64,000 bases of DNA from VRUE01 sp963747765 (GCA_963747765.1 CAVVGH010000005.1:530983-594982); one strand, 5' to 3'; positions 1 to 8,615 are shown, counted from the first letter of the stretch. Numbers and translations: made by a program. The notes: generated by a model not told the origin, from the letters alone.

Positions 1-235
1 AAGCAGAGGCCGTCACGCTCTGCCGCCGCTAGGTGTAGCATCCCACCTTGGTCCATATCAGCAGGCGGAAGCTGAGCGTAGTTCGGGGATAGGCGCACGA
101 AGTTCTCAACCTGTCACGGTAGGACTATCTACGCGGTACCATGACCCCGAAGCCGACAGAGGCAGGCGCAACGCGCAGACGCCCCCCGAAGCCCCGGGCG
201 CAACGCCACGCCGCGAGCACGGGGACGACGGCACG

Positions 236-545
236 CGCTGTTTTTGTTTTGTTCTGTTCTTTTGTTCTTGTTTTTGTGCTTTCTTTTTTCGCTTTAATGT
301 TATTCTGTCGCTTGCGATCTGCTGCTAGTTAACTGCTTTTTTGTTTGCGATGTTCTTCTCTGTCATCTCTTTCGCTTTCAAAGCTTTAACTAACTTTTCG
401 TTGATCTTCTTTACTTTTTCTGTTTTGTTCTCGCTTCGCTTTTTTTCGATGATTTTTTAGTTCTTCTTTTAGCGATTTCTGCTGTTAGCTTTGACTATGT
501 CTCTCGCGATGCTTTTCTCTGTTTGATTTCTATTCGCTGTTAATC
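236..545. other. T-rich, A-poor intergenic island
   Basis: Seen directly: the + strand here is dominated by T with very few A, and long stretches between 241 and 300 carry only one or two A residues. This contrasts sharply with the GC-rich surroundings. Short open frames can be read on either strand (one on the minus strand is rich in Lys/Glu and ends near 327), but none has a plausible start, ribosome site or family resemblance. Positions 1-235 hold no gene I can support. The island lies directly downstream of the truncated minus-strand gene at 607-1107, so it may be foreign or decayed sequence replacing that gene's 3' part. Confidence 0.6.
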
Positions 546-606
546 GCGATACTTTCGACTCGCTCTTGCCTTAGACCCCCGGGAGAGGACCTTCCTGTGA
601 CCGCTC

Positions 607-1107
607 TCAGTAGGTCGCGGGATTTGTCGAGTGCAACACGGCCAACGACGAATCTCTGTTTGCTCCCCTTCGAGTGTGGATCGTGAGCTGATCGAAAGTG
701 CGCGCATCGACGCTTTTAATTTGTGTTGGATCGATGCTGTTGAGGACAACCTTTAGTCCGAAGTCTTGGATGACGGCCTCCTGGCGAACCAGGTGGCGCC
801 CATAGCCAAACGTGATGGCCAACAGTTGGTCAGAGGCTGGAACAAGCAAGACACCTGAACTCGATGCACCGAGTACCGGCGGAAGACCGCCCCCGTCGAC
901 GTGATGCTTGATGATCGAGAGCCAGCGAGGAGGCGAGGGGTGCGACGCCTTGATAAAGAGAGAATCTCGCGTTTTGCTCAGCGTCGACACCCGATATCGG
1001 TGAAGGGTGCCTTTGGGAGGTGGCTCGATGATGCTGTCCACGTCATCGAAGTCCAAGCTTTGCTTGACAAGGAACCACGTCAATCGCAGTTTTTGTTTCT
1101 TCGCCAT
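607..1107 (-). pseudogene. N-terminal fragment of a TIGR04141/DUF6119-like protein
   Basis: The 166-residue product begins with a lysine-rich start and a segment KLRLTWFLVKQSLDF, and later contains FGYGRHLVRQEAVIQDFGLK and LNSIDPTQIKSVDARTFDQL. This order resembles the N-terminal third of the 'sporadically distributed protein, TIGR04141' family (DUF6119), whose members are usually around 500 residues. The reading frame stops shortly after the family-typical 'T-R-R ... SSL' stretch and runs into a T-rich island, so the gene looks truncated. It follows the HTH gene at 1110-1586 with only 2 nt between stop and start, so the two are probably one transcript. The family's function is unknown to me; it tends to occur in accessory regions. 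The assignment is from memory and moderately sure. Confidence 0.5.
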
Positions 1108-1109
1108 GC

Positions 1110-1586
1110 CTACCCCTCGGCCGAGTCGCGCTTCCCTTTGGTTCGAGTCACCTCGAATTTGTAGAAGTTGCCATGGTCTGCCAGGGCGCCTTTGACCATT
1201 GCCTCGGCCTCTTCATCATTGGCTGCCACCACATAGACCCCGTGTCGGTAGGGGGCTGGCAAGTCACCGCCGGGCGGAGCGGCCCCCGCCCCGGACGAAA
1301 ACCGCAGTGCAATGCCGGAGTCGTGCAGCGAAAGGGCGGCGTCTTCGCTCAATTGGCCTACGAAGCCGACCCGGTGCGTCCAGAGCGTGTCAAAGATCTG
1401 CTGCACCCGCGCCGACGTCATCCCGATCTCGGAAGCAATATCGCGCAAAGACATTCCGCCCTCAAGGGCAGTAGCGATCGCCTTGGCCCGGAGGGTCCGT
1501 GCTTCACTCAACCCTTTCATCGCATTCTCGTATGCAGCCTCGCTCTGGTGCAGGGCCTCTCGAAACGCCTTGAACTCGTCCACCAT
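1110..1586 (-). CDS. Helix-turn-helix protein, partner of the TIGR04141-like fragment
   Basis: The 158-residue protein has an N-terminal helical stretch (about residues 1-40) followed by a sigma-region-4-like helix-turn-helix around residues 43-66 (GMSLRDIASEIGMTSARVQQ). The C-terminal half (about 75-158) has no motif I recognise. It is the first gene of a two-gene minus-strand unit with the fragment at 607-1107. A promoter of TTGACA, 16 nt, TACACT ends 7 nt before the ATG, so the message is probably leaderless. Likely role: DNA-binding regulator of its operon. This is inferred from the HTH and the position. Confidence 0.6.
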   Translation of the reverse strand: MVDEFKAFREALHQSEAAYENAMKGLSEARTLRAKAIATALEGGMSLRDIASEIGMTSARVQQIFDTLWTHRVGFVGQLSEDAALSLHDSGIALRFSSGAGAAPPGGDLPAPYRHGVYVVAANDEEAEAMVKGALADHGNFYKFEVTRTKGKRDSAEG

Positions 1587-1593
1587 GTCGCTA

Positions 1594-1621
1594 AGTGTAC
1601 CTAAGCGCCCCGCTCTGTCAA
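1594..1621 (-). promoter_or_regulatory. Promoter of the HTH/TIGR04141-like unit (leaderless)
   Basis: Minus-strand TTGACA (1616-1621) and TACACT (1594-1599) are 16 nt apart. The A of the start codon at 1586 is 8 nt downstream of the -10 box, where the transcription start is expected. A CTTAG direct repeat (5-nt spacing) overlaps the -10 and could be an operator. Confidence 0.55.
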
Positions 1622-1880
1622 GAGACTATTAGCGCGCCCTTTTTCTTGGAGCTGCGGTGTTCCCCGGGCAAGCGTCGTCCCAGCGGGCAAGTCAAGTGCG
1701 GAAGGGGCCTTTCGTCCGATGGGCTTCTTGAAATGCGATTGCTTGTGTCGGGGTCAATTGGACCGGAATGCTCTAGTCGTCCGTCTTGTGCCCAATGGCT
1801 TCCGATCTGTCGGACGGCGTCTGGGTGAAGGTTGTCGTACCGTTTCGTTGTCCATCTCGGCTTCATGCCAGGATGCACCC

Positions 1881-2468
1881 ATGTCGAGGGCGGCCAGCAC
1901 TGTCGAGCGACAGTCCTTCTCAGACCTTTCACGGGTGGTTCTTGGTCAGTCGCTCTCGATCGACCAGACCTTCAAGTTCCTGATGCAGGAGGAGTTCTCA
2001 CCCGCTCCCGCCGCATCCAACGCCGCGCTCTGGGTCGGCTCGATTGGCTACGAACGCCATAAGGACAGTTCCGAGTTCGCGCGTCATCTCCGTGAAGCGG
2101 GCGTTGAGAGGCTGGTGGATGTTCGCGAGCTGCCGATCTCGCGTCGCCGTGGCTACGCGAAGACGGCGCTCGGCGAAGCGATGAAGGCGGAGGGGATCGA
2201 ATATCTCCATATGCGCGACCTCGGGAACCCCAAGCCGTATCGCGACCTCTACAAGTCGGGCAAGGTGGAGGAGGGCAAGGAGCTGTACACCGCCTATCTC
2301 CACGAGGAGCAGCGAGAGGCTCTCGAATTGCTCGCCTCGATCCTGCCCGAGAAGAAGACCGCGCTCATGTGTGTCGAGCACGATGCATCTGTCTGCCATC
2401 GCACCGTGATCCTGGAGAGCCTCCGGTCCGAGCTAGGCCTGGTGCTCGACGTCGCCGAGATCGCCTAG
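1881..2468 (+). CDS. DUF488 family protein
   Basis: The 195-residue protein contains the DUF488 core: IGYERHKDSSEFARHLREAG, then VDVRELPISRRRGYAKTAL, the RDLGNPK loop, and near the C terminus LMCVEHDASVCHR with the conserved Cys/His pairs. DUF488 proteins are small globular proteins of unknown biochemical role. I chose the ATG at 1881; an upstream in-frame start at 1719 would add a non-conserved arginine-rich segment, and ATG 1983 would begin just before the domain. Its 3' end overlaps the convergent gene at 2433-3302 by about 36 nt, which suggests the two have been inherited together. Confidence 0.75.
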   Translation: MSRAASTVERQSFSDLSRVVLGQSLSIDQTFKFLMQEEFSPAPAASNAALWVGSIGYERHKDSSEFARHLREAGVERLVDVRELPISRRRGYAKTALGEAMKAEGIEYLHMRDLGNPKPYRDLYKSGKVEEGKELYTAYLHEEQREALELLASILPEKKTALMCVEHDASVCHRTVILESLRSELGLVLDVAEIA

Positions 2469-3302
2469 CCCGAGCTGATCGGGAATCTTCTCCGGCCACC
2501 AGAAGCCGAGGACGAGGAACGCGTTCTCGTGTAGGTGCTGGTTGCCGACGATGAGGGCGAGGTCTTTCGTCGGCCCGCAGATTTCGTCCAGAATCCGGTG
2601 GCGGAGGATCTTTTCCCAATCGGACCTTCCCCGCTGCCGCCTATAGAGCTGAAGGATCTCCCAGTCCACGATCGACTGGACGTGGCCGCCGCACTCGGGG
2701 TCGGCGCAGCGATACTTCAGTTTGAACCGATAGGGGATCAGATCCAGGGCGCCGAGCAGCTCTTCCTTCTCATCTATCTCGCTGCCCTTAAGCAGCGAGC
2801 CCTGCGCCTCACGACGGGCCATGGTCTCCGCAAGTTCTTCCTTCTCCCTTTTCACGTCGATCTCTTCGATGTCGAGGCCCAGAATCTCCGCCGGATGAAA
2901 GATGCCCAATGAGGTTCTGTCGTTTTCGCGTCGCCGTTGTATCTCGCACATTGAGTCGACCATCAACGGCTCGACGTAGGGTCGGCGAGCTCGCCAATCG
3001 TCCTTTGAGGGGATCATCTTCCCGGTGACCTCAAGCGATTCGCGGTCGGGCCTCCGGGTCTCGGGGCGACTGTCACTTGAATGGCTCTCGACCCGGACCG
3101 AGATCGGTTGGTACTTGGCGAACTTTTGGTCGTCTTCCAGGTCCCTGAACGGAACCGGGAAGAGTCTGATCGATTTGACTTCCGGCGGCGAGAGAGGGCC
3201 GGTCTCCCTGAACTGCACCCCGGCTATGCATGCCACCTCACCGTAGGTCTTGCTTAATGCCGGATACGCCTTGACGAGCGGGAGGACGTCGATTGCTTCC
3301 AT
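2433..3302 (-). CDS. Uncharacterised protein convergent with DUF488
   Basis: A 289-residue soluble protein that I cannot name. Residues about 110-185 are charged and probably helical. The C-terminal third has a cysteine pair in KYRCADPECGGHVQSIVDWE followed by WEKILRHRILDEIC and a hydrophobic closing segment NQHLHENAFLVLGFWWPEK, suggesting a small zinc- or nucleic-acid-binding domain. The last ~36 nt overlap the DUF488 gene tail to tail, so a shared function is possible but unproven. The start ATG at 3302 is followed directly by conserved-looking sequence. Confidence 0.55.
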   Translation of the reverse strand: MEAIDVLPLVKAYPALSKTYGEVACIAGVQFRETGPLSPPEVKSIRLFPVPFRDLEDDQKFAKYQPISVRVESHSSDSRPETRRPDRESLEVTGKMIPSKDDWRARRPYVEPLMVDSMCEIQRRRENDRTSLGIFHPAEILGLDIEEIDVKREKEELAETMARREAQGSLLKGSEIDEKEELLGALDLIPYRFKLKYRCADPECGGHVQSIVDWEILQLYRRQRGRSDWEKILRHRILDEICGPTKDLALIVGNQHLHENAFLVLGFWWPEKIPDQLGLGDLGDVEHQA

Positions 3303-3449
3303 GATTCAGTCGTGATGTCGATTTGCCTTATGCCGTTCCAATTTGTTCGGTTTGCGCTGGCAGCTTAATGGGCGATCTTCTTCCCCCCGCTACTTCGATC
3401 AACGCAAAGACGTGATTCCTCACGGAACGGGCCGACCGGCCAATGCACT

Positions 3450-3554
3450 ACGAGAGGGAAGGAACCAACCCCATGCGGGCAGAGCCAAGTTGTCGGAAAG
3501 CATCTGTTCAGGAACGGCTTTTTCTGTTTTTTTGAAATGCGGGATATGTCGGAC
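3450..3554. repeat. 105-bp direct repeat, copy 1
   Basis: Aligns without length change to 5561-5665 at roughly 85% identity by eye. It shares CCATGCGGGCAG, CGGAAAGCATCTGTTC, GGCTTTTTCTGTT and GAAATGCGGGATATGTCGGA. The two copies are 2,111 bp apart in the same orientation and bracket the AlbA_2 and coiled-coil genes. Each lies upstream of a minus-strand gene start (3302 and 5491). Confidence 0.75.
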
Positions 3555-3625
3555 CCGGTAGATCATGGAATCGCTGCTTGGCTTTTGATCTTTTTCTAGG
3601 CGATTGACCCGGCCGACCCGGAAAG

Positions 3626-4834
3626 TCAGGTGCCACGCCATACGCCGAGGCCAGCCGCTCTCAGCAGCTCTTCGCTCCACCGTCGAATTAGCTCCTCGCG
3701 CTCACTGTCGTCGCTTAATCCATCAACGGTCAGCAATCCGCCGCCTGGCACATAGGCCGGGGGCGAGCCTTCTCCTTCGTTCTTCGGCTCGATCCTAAAT
3801 AGCTGGCCCATTTCCCGCCAGATCAAGTGCACCGCATATCGACCGAGGTGTTCCGCGTTCGACAATGCGTCGGTCATTGCGTTCACGAGAGGTCTAAGCA
3901 GCGCTTCAAGCTCTCCGTCGTCAGTCAGCTTTTTCCAGTCGTAGAGGTTTCCACCATCCTCCCGGATTTCGTAACCCAGCCGAAGGCCCATTGCTCCGCC
4001 TCCGTCTACAACTGCTGTTCTCACCCCTCGAAATGATCGATAGCCGTGGGGTTCCCATTTCATCCAATCCTGGTCTTGGGTAGTTACAGCCACACCGGTT
4101 GGGTGAGGTGTGGGCGCTTCCACTTCCACCTTGTCGCCGGCTGAAACTTCCGCCAAGCAACGAATTGCCTTTACCCCCGTCTCCGAGACAGCCCACTCGC
4201 GCCACCGACTGCTCAGGTTCAATGGCGCCGCTCGAAGGATCAAGGCAGGCCCGTGGAACTGCAGGGAGTTTTCGAGAAACGGCAGTCCTTGGGAATCAAG
4301 GCGACTAGTGGCTGCCTCTTCGGCTATTCGCCCTCGCTGCATGAGCTGAGCCAGCTCGTAGTGGCTGCGAATTGGGGTGGCTTCGTACTGACCGCGCTTG
4401 CGGAGTTTGGCGTCCTGTGCTGGCTCTCTGACAACCACTGAACCATCAGCGAGAAGAATGTGCGGCGTGTCCGTGGACTCATAGACACGAACCACACCGA
4501 TGGTTGATTTCTCGACCGAGAGCACATCGGCTGCAAACGAAGGCAGGGGATCAAGCCGCCCCTCAAGACGCTGACGAACCGCATCGACAAATCCACCGTT
4601 TGGTGGCTCCCAGCCTGGAATCGGCTTGCCATCCTTCACGCCCACCAGCACCCAGCCTCCAAGCGTGTTGCCAAACGAACTCATGGCCTTTGCAAGCTGG
4701 TAGCCCTCGCCCTTTGCGATCCCAGCCTTGTGCTCCACAAATAGGGTCTCGCTCTCAGCGAGCAGTGCCTGCATCATTTGCTTGCTCTGGGCCAGCTCGC
4801 CAAGTGTGGACGTGCGCAAGCTTCCCGCGGGCAT
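3626..4834 (-). CDS. AlbA_2/Schlafen-type putative DNA-binding protein
   Basis: A 402-residue protein whose residues about 25-130 match the Schlafen AlbA_2 domain: an N-terminal strand LFVEHKAGI, a helix, then FGNTLGGWVLVGVKDGKPIP and later TDTPHILLADGSVVVREPAQ. AlbA_2 domains bind nucleic acid and are common in accessory and defence-related proteins. The remaining ~270 residues match nothing I know. It follows the membrane coiled-coil gene at 4898-5491 by 63 nt on the same strand, and both lie between the 105-bp direct repeats. A role in stress or phage response is inference. Confidence 0.65.
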   Translation of the reverse strand: MPAGSLRTSTLGELAQSKQMMQALLAESETLFVEHKAGIAKGEGYQLAKAMSSFGNTLGGWVLVGVKDGKPIPGWEPPNGGFVDAVRQRLEGRLDPLPSFAADVLSVEKSTIGVVRVYESTDTPHILLADGSVVVREPAQDAKLRKRGQYEATPIRSHYELAQLMQRGRIAEEAATSRLDSQGLPFLENSLQFHGPALILRAAPLNLSSRWREWAVSETGVKAIRCLAEVSAGDKVEVEAPTPHPTGVAVTTQDQDWMKWEPHGYRSFRGVRTAVVDGGGAMGLRLGYEIREDGGNLYDWKKLTDDGELEALLRPLVNAMTDALSNAEHLGRYAVHLIWREMGQLFRIEPKNEGEGSPPAYVPGGGLLTVDGLSDDSEREELIRRWSEELLRAAGLGVWRGT

Positions 4835-4897
4835 TTGTGAAGCCTAGCCTGAGGCTACGGCACAAGCGGGTATCACTGGAACCGCATTCGACTAGTT

Positions 4898-5491
4898 CTA
4901 GTCGGTCGTCGGAAGCTCTGCGCCCACCAGAGCGCGGCTAGCATCCAGGAAAGCAAAATGAGCGGCCGTGACGTCGAAACTGCCCTTGCCCTTGCTCATG
5001 TACTGAGCCTCGTCATCGTTGACGAGCGCACGCCCTGACAGCTCGTGAAGGTCCGAGATCTTGCTCCTAACCTCGTCTAACGCTTGGCTCACCGCAGAAT
5101 CCCGAGGTAGCCGAAGCATGATTCTCTGCTGGTACTCCATGAGGGCGGCTACCTGAGTTCGCAGCTCCTGTCGCCCTTTCTGAAGCCGTACTTTGGCGAA
5201 TTCCGACTCTGTGCGCTTGAGCCAATGGGCAGCTACGTCCGCCGATACCTTGACGGCTTGCGATGCCAACTGGGAGGTCTCGTCCAAAAGGCGCCGCAAC
5301 TCGTCGAGGTCGCTTAGTTCGCGGTCATGCCGCAACTGCGCGGCCTGGCGCGCCTCCTCGGAGGCCAGTTGTTTATCGAGCCGGCGGTTGGTGGTGTGCG
5401 CCGTGAGCCAGGCCGTGAAGCCAGAAACCGCCACAGCACCCAGAACTGTAAACGCCACATCGCCGCTTATGCCAAAGACTCCAATGACCAT
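4898..5491 (-). CDS. Membrane-anchored coiled-coil protein, unknown
   Basis: A 197-residue protein with one N-terminal hydrophobic segment (about residues 8-32, GVFGISGDVAFTVLGAVAV), then a long charged helical region (about 35-150) likely to form a coiled coil, and a shorter C-terminal tail. No catalytic motif is visible. It is the first gene of a two-gene minus-strand unit with the AlbA_2 protein. The pairing of a membrane-anchored sensor-like protein with a putative DNA-binding protein recalls anti-phage gene pairs, but nothing in the sequence proves that. Confidence 0.5.
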   Translation of the reverse strand: MVIGVFGISGDVAFTVLGAVAVSGFTAWLTAHTTNRRLDKQLASEEARQAAQLRHDRELSDLDELRRLLDETSQLASQAVKVSADVAAHWLKRTESEFAKVRLQKGRQELRTQVAALMEYQQRIMLRLPRDSAVSQALDEVRSKISDLHELSGRALVNDDEAQYMSKGKGSFDVTAAHFAFLDASRALVGAELPTTD

Positions 5492-5560
5492 CGTGGGACT
5501 TTAAAGCCGCCGAAGCTGTATCTGTGCGATTGCGTGGTTGAGCGAGGCTTCTACATGACT

Positions 5561-5665
5561 GCGAGAGGGAAAGGCATCAGCCCATGCGGGCAGGGCAAGT
5601 TCTCCGGAAAGCATCTGTTCCGAAAGGGCTTTTTCTGTTCTTTTGAAATGCGGGATATGTCGGAC
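5561..5665. repeat. 105-bp direct repeat, copy 2
   Basis: Second copy of the repeat at 3450-3554, in the same orientation, about 70 bp upstream of the start of the 4898-5491 gene. The best-conserved part is the 3' 60 bp. Confidence 0.75.
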
Positions 5666-6336
5666 ATGGAAGACCTCTCGAGCAGTTGCATTGGCCTTGG
5701 GCCAATAGGCGTGTTTTGGTTAGCGCCAGGGGGACCCAGGAGACCCTGAAGCGGGACGCCGGCCCCGTTCAGCGGATTTGGAAACGAAACTCGTGCCTAC
5801 GCGGCATTGATTAGCGTCGCGACGAACGCGCTCATCGCGAGCGTCGCGACAGCGGGGATACCGAGCCCCTTGCGGAACCGGAGAACATTTCTTTCCCTCC
5901 TTATCGAGAGACCTTGGCCCTCCGGAACCAGCCTCTCCAGAGAAACAGCAACGGGGCAATGCACTTTGTGCCGTTATCCGCAAGGCGTCTGCGGTGACGG
6001 CAGAGACGCTCCCTACGTTCTCTCTTCCCTCCCGTTGCTTCCCTACTGCAGCTGCGCCTCTCCCGTGTGCAGCTGCATTTTACGGCACTCAACCGTGCCC
6101 TTCAAGGATCCGGAGGGGTTCCCAAAGGCAGCTGAAGCCGCCCTGGTGTCCCCTGCCTTGTAATCGGCGGAGTGTGCGGATATCGACGCGAAATAGGGTG
6201 TTTAGAAGGCAAAGTAGGCACGTGCGCGCCTTGCCGAGAGCCGCTTCCGCCTCGACCTATGTCTGAGGCGCAAGCGGATCCGAGCCTCCGTCTGCGGGCT
6301 CGATGAGGATCGGCCCGAACAATTTGGCTATCTCAG
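5666..6336. other. Gap with no supported gene
   Basis: About 670 bp between the direct repeat and the tRNA gene. Open frames exist on both strands but have arginine/serine-rich, non-conserved content. An imperfect palindrome of GCGTCGCGAC near 5815-5852 is the only local structure I notice. This is the downstream flank of tRNA-Ser, a classic place for integrated elements, but I see no second copy of the tRNA 3' end. Confidence 0.4.
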
Positions 6337-6426
6337 CGGAGAGGGTGGGATTCGAACCCACGAGGCGGGTTAACCCCGCCCACGCGATTTCCAGTCGCGC
6401 TCCTTAAGCCACTCGGACACCTCTCC
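6337..6426 (-). tRNA. tRNA-Ser (GGA)
   Basis: On the minus strand a 7-bp acceptor stem GGAGAGG/CCTCTCC encloses a D-arm with GAGTGGCTTAAGGAG, an anticodon stem-loop CTGGAAA giving anticodon GGA (codon UCC), a long GC-rich variable arm typical of serine tRNAs, and a T-loop GGTTCGAATCCC. The CCA end is not encoded. The 3' end faces the accessory island at 1-6.3 kb. Confidence 0.95.
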
Positions 6427-6507
6427 GGGGCCCCAAGCGTAGAGGGTCAACGGCCTTGCCGATGCTGCGCGCGGAGGGCGGCGAGTGCCAGATAGGCTGC
6501 CTCGCCC

Positions 6508-7650
6508 ATGGACTTCACTCTCACCGACGAGCAGCAGGACTTCGTTGCCGCGATTCGTGACTTCTGCGAGCGCGAGTGTGGTACGCCGGAGCAGCGCGAG
6601 AAGCTCACCGACGGCTACAAGCTGCATCACAACTTCGATCTCTACGGGCAGATGGCGGAGTTGGGGTGGCTCGGTGTCACGATCGCCGAGGAGTACGGGG
6701 GATCGGGCGGCTCGATGCTGGACGCCTGCCTGTTCATGGAGGAGACCTCCCGGGGGCTGGCTCCGATCGGCGGCTACGCGACGACGCTGATCGTCGCCGG
6801 GGCCACCAAGCGCTTTGGCACCGAGGAGCAGAAGAAGGAGATCCTCGGTGGGATCGCCGCCGGAGCGGTCGAGGCAATCGCGATGACCGAGCCCGAGGCG
6901 GGCTCCGACGTGGGGTCGCTGACCACCTCGGCGGAGCAGGTCGACGGCGGCTTCGTCCTCAACGGGCAGAAGGTCTTCATCTCCAACGCCCACATCGCCG
7001 ACCACATCCTCGTCGTCTGCCGCACCACCAAGGGCGAGTCCAAGCACGAGGGCCTATCGATGATCTGGGTGCCGCGCGAGACCAAGGGCCTCGAGATCGT
7101 CCCGATCAAGACGATGGGCGGCGAGGAGACCAACACCCTCTACCTGACCGACGTCGAGGCGCCGGCCGACGCCCTGCTCGGCGAGGTCGACCAGGCCTGG
7201 ACGCAGCTGATGGCGGGGCTCAACGTCGAGCGGCTGATCCTCGCGGCGACGATGCTGGGGATCGGGCAGCGCGCCTTCGACGACGCGCTCGCCTACGTCA
7301 AGGAGCGCAAGCAGTTCGGCCGGCCGATCGGCTCCTTCCAGGCGCTCCAGCACCGGCTTGCCGACATGGCCACCGAGCTGGAGGCTGGGCGCCTGATGAC
7401 TCGTTGGGTGGCCAGCCTGACCGATGAGGACCCGGGTCGAATGCTTCCTCGCGAGGCGTCGATGGTGAAGCTCTTCGTGACCGAGGTCGCCAAACGCGTC
7501 GCGGTGGACGGCATGCAGCTGATGGGCGGCTACGGCTACTCCTCGGAGTACGACATGGAGCGCCTCGTGCGCGCGACGATGGTCTCGACTATCTACGGCG
7601 GCACCTCGGAGATCCAGCGCACGATCATCGCCAAAACGCTCGGCCTTTAG
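6508..7650 (+). CDS. Acyl-CoA dehydrogenase family protein
   Basis: A 380-residue FAD enzyme for alpha,beta-oxidation of an acyl-CoA thioester. Visible family features: an N-terminal helical domain from MDFTLTDEQQDF, the ITEEYGG-like IAEEYGGSGG, the flavin-binding AMTEPEAGSDVGSL (about residues 128-142), NGQKVFISNAHIADHILVV, and the C-terminal GGYGYSSEYDMERLVRATMV plus IYGGTSEIQR. Glycine occupies the place where medium-chain enzymes have the catalytic Glu of YEGT. The Glu in GLNVERL (about 241) matches the isovaleryl/long-chain type base instead. It stands alone downstream of tRNA-Ser, and its substrate cannot be read from the sequence. Confidence 0.9.
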   Translation: MDFTLTDEQQDFVAAIRDFCERECGTPEQREKLTDGYKLHHNFDLYGQMAELGWLGVTIAEEYGGSGGSMLDACLFMEETSRGLAPIGGYATTLIVAGATKRFGTEEQKKEILGGIAAGAVEAIAMTEPEAGSDVGSLTTSAEQVDGGFVLNGQKVFISNAHIADHILVVCRTTKGESKHEGLSMIWVPRETKGLEIVPIKTMGGEETNTLYLTDVEAPADALLGEVDQAWTQLMAGLNVERLILAATMLGIGQRAFDDALAYVKERKQFGRPIGSFQALQHRLADMATELEAGRLMTRWVASLTDEDPGRMLPREASMVKLFVTEVAKRVAVDGMQLMGGYGYSSEYDMERLVRATMVSTIYGGTSEIQRTIIAKTLGL

Positions 7651-7857
7651 CCTCCTGCCGCCGGCCCCACCGGTCGCGGGCGTCCTGTCGTCTATCGAGC
7701 GACCGAGGCGCCCAATGGGTCGACTTCTCCCCTGCCGGGGGCCAGCCGTTTCGCGGGGAGGAATCCCTGGGCGGTGATGGGCGCTATTCTTCCTGCAGCC
7801 TCGCGCTTCGGCCCGGGGTTTTCTCTTGTAACGGCGTCCACACGGCAAGTAGGAGAA

Positions 7858-8022
7858 ATGGCTCGCGGAGATGTCCGCATCGCGGTGACGCTGGCTTGCG
7901 AAGACTGCAAGCGGCGCAACTACCAGACAAACAAGTCGCGGCGAAACTCGCCGGACCGCATCGAGCTGCGCAAGTTCTGCCACTGGTGCGGGCGCCACAC
8001 GGCCCACAAGGAGACGCGATAG
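7858..8022 (+). CDS. rpmG: 50S ribosomal protein L33 (zinc-binding type)
   Basis: 54 residues, MARGDVRIAVTLACEDCKRR ... with CxxC at 14/17 and CHWC near 41-44, the zinc-binding (C+) form. The ATG at 7858 has AGGAGA immediately upstream. It is the first gene of the rpmG-secE-nusG cluster, an order usual in actinobacteria. The 7651-7857 gap before it holds no RNA gene that I can see. Confidence 0.93.
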   Translation: MARGDVRIAVTLACEDCKRRNYQTNKSRRNSPDRIELRKFCHWCGRHTAHKETR

Positions 8023-8090
8023 TGCCGGCGGGCGTTCGCCAGGAGGCGGCGATGCCGGTTGGGCCGCGTCGCAGGGGATGTTGAGCGGCG

Positions 8091-8615
8091 ATGGCGAAGA
8101 GTCGCGCACAGCGCAAGGCCGAGCGCCGCGCCCGCGAAGCCCAGGAACAGAGGCAGGGCGGCGGCGAGCAGTCGCGCCAGGCGGGTGCTCAGCACGACAC
8201 CCAGGTTCCGATATCGGGCGACGTGGCCGAGGTCAACGCGGTGGAGGTCGGAATGGCGGCCGGCGCACCCGAGGCGAGTCTGGAGACATCGGATGCCTCC
8301 AGGTCGTCCCGCGCCGAGCGCCGGGCGGAGGCAAAGCGGGCCAAGACCGCCGAGAAGCGGCAGCGCGAAGAGCGCAAGCGCCAGGAGAGCGAGCAGCTGG
8401 CGCGGCGCCAGAAGCAGGCGACCGCGGAGCGCCAGCGCGGCGGGGTACTCGGCTTCCTGATCTCCTGCTGGGCCGAGCTGCGAAAAGTCCAGTGGCCAGA
8501 TCGCGACACCCTCGTCCAGGCGACCGCGGTGACGGTCATCTTCGTGACGGTCGCGGCCGCCTATCTGGGCGCTCTCGACGGCATCTTCAACTTCCTTATC
8601 CAGAAGATCCTCTAA
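8091..8615 (+). CDS. secE: Preprotein translocase subunit SecE, with long N-terminal extension
   Basis: 174 residues. The C-terminal ~60 residues are SecE proper: a cytoplasmic amphipathic helix with WAELRKVQWPDRDTL, then one membrane segment (about 143-168) ending in FNFLIQKIL. The first ~110 residues form a charged, low-complexity extension rich in Arg, Glu, Gln and Ala, absent from typical 60-residue SecE proteins. The product stabilises SecY in the membrane. Within the extension (8280-8302) lies a 23-nt near-palindrome that shares GGCATCCGAT with the palindromes in rpsQ and rplE. Confidence 0.93.
   Translation: MAKSRAQRKAERRAREAQEQRQGGGEQSRQAGAQHDTQVPISGDVAEVNAVEVGMAAGAPEASLETSDASRSSRAERRAEAKRAKTAEKRQREERKRQESEQLARRQKQATAERQRGGVLGFLISCWAELRKVQWPDRDTLVQATAVTVIFVTVAAAYLGALDGIFNFLIQKIL

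Noticed and set aside
141..332. Possible small + strand protein with a hydrophobic C-terminal half
   Set aside because: The hydrophobic part is simply T-rich DNA read as Phe/Leu/Val; there is no ribosome site and no family resemblance.
3300..5700. CRISPR array
   Set aside because: The repeats are two long copies 2 kb apart, not short regularly spaced units; no array was seen anywhere in the window.
5666..6336. Attachment-site copy of the tRNA-Ser 3' end
   Set aside because: I looked for a second GGGTTCGAATCCC-type segment in the island and found none within the window.
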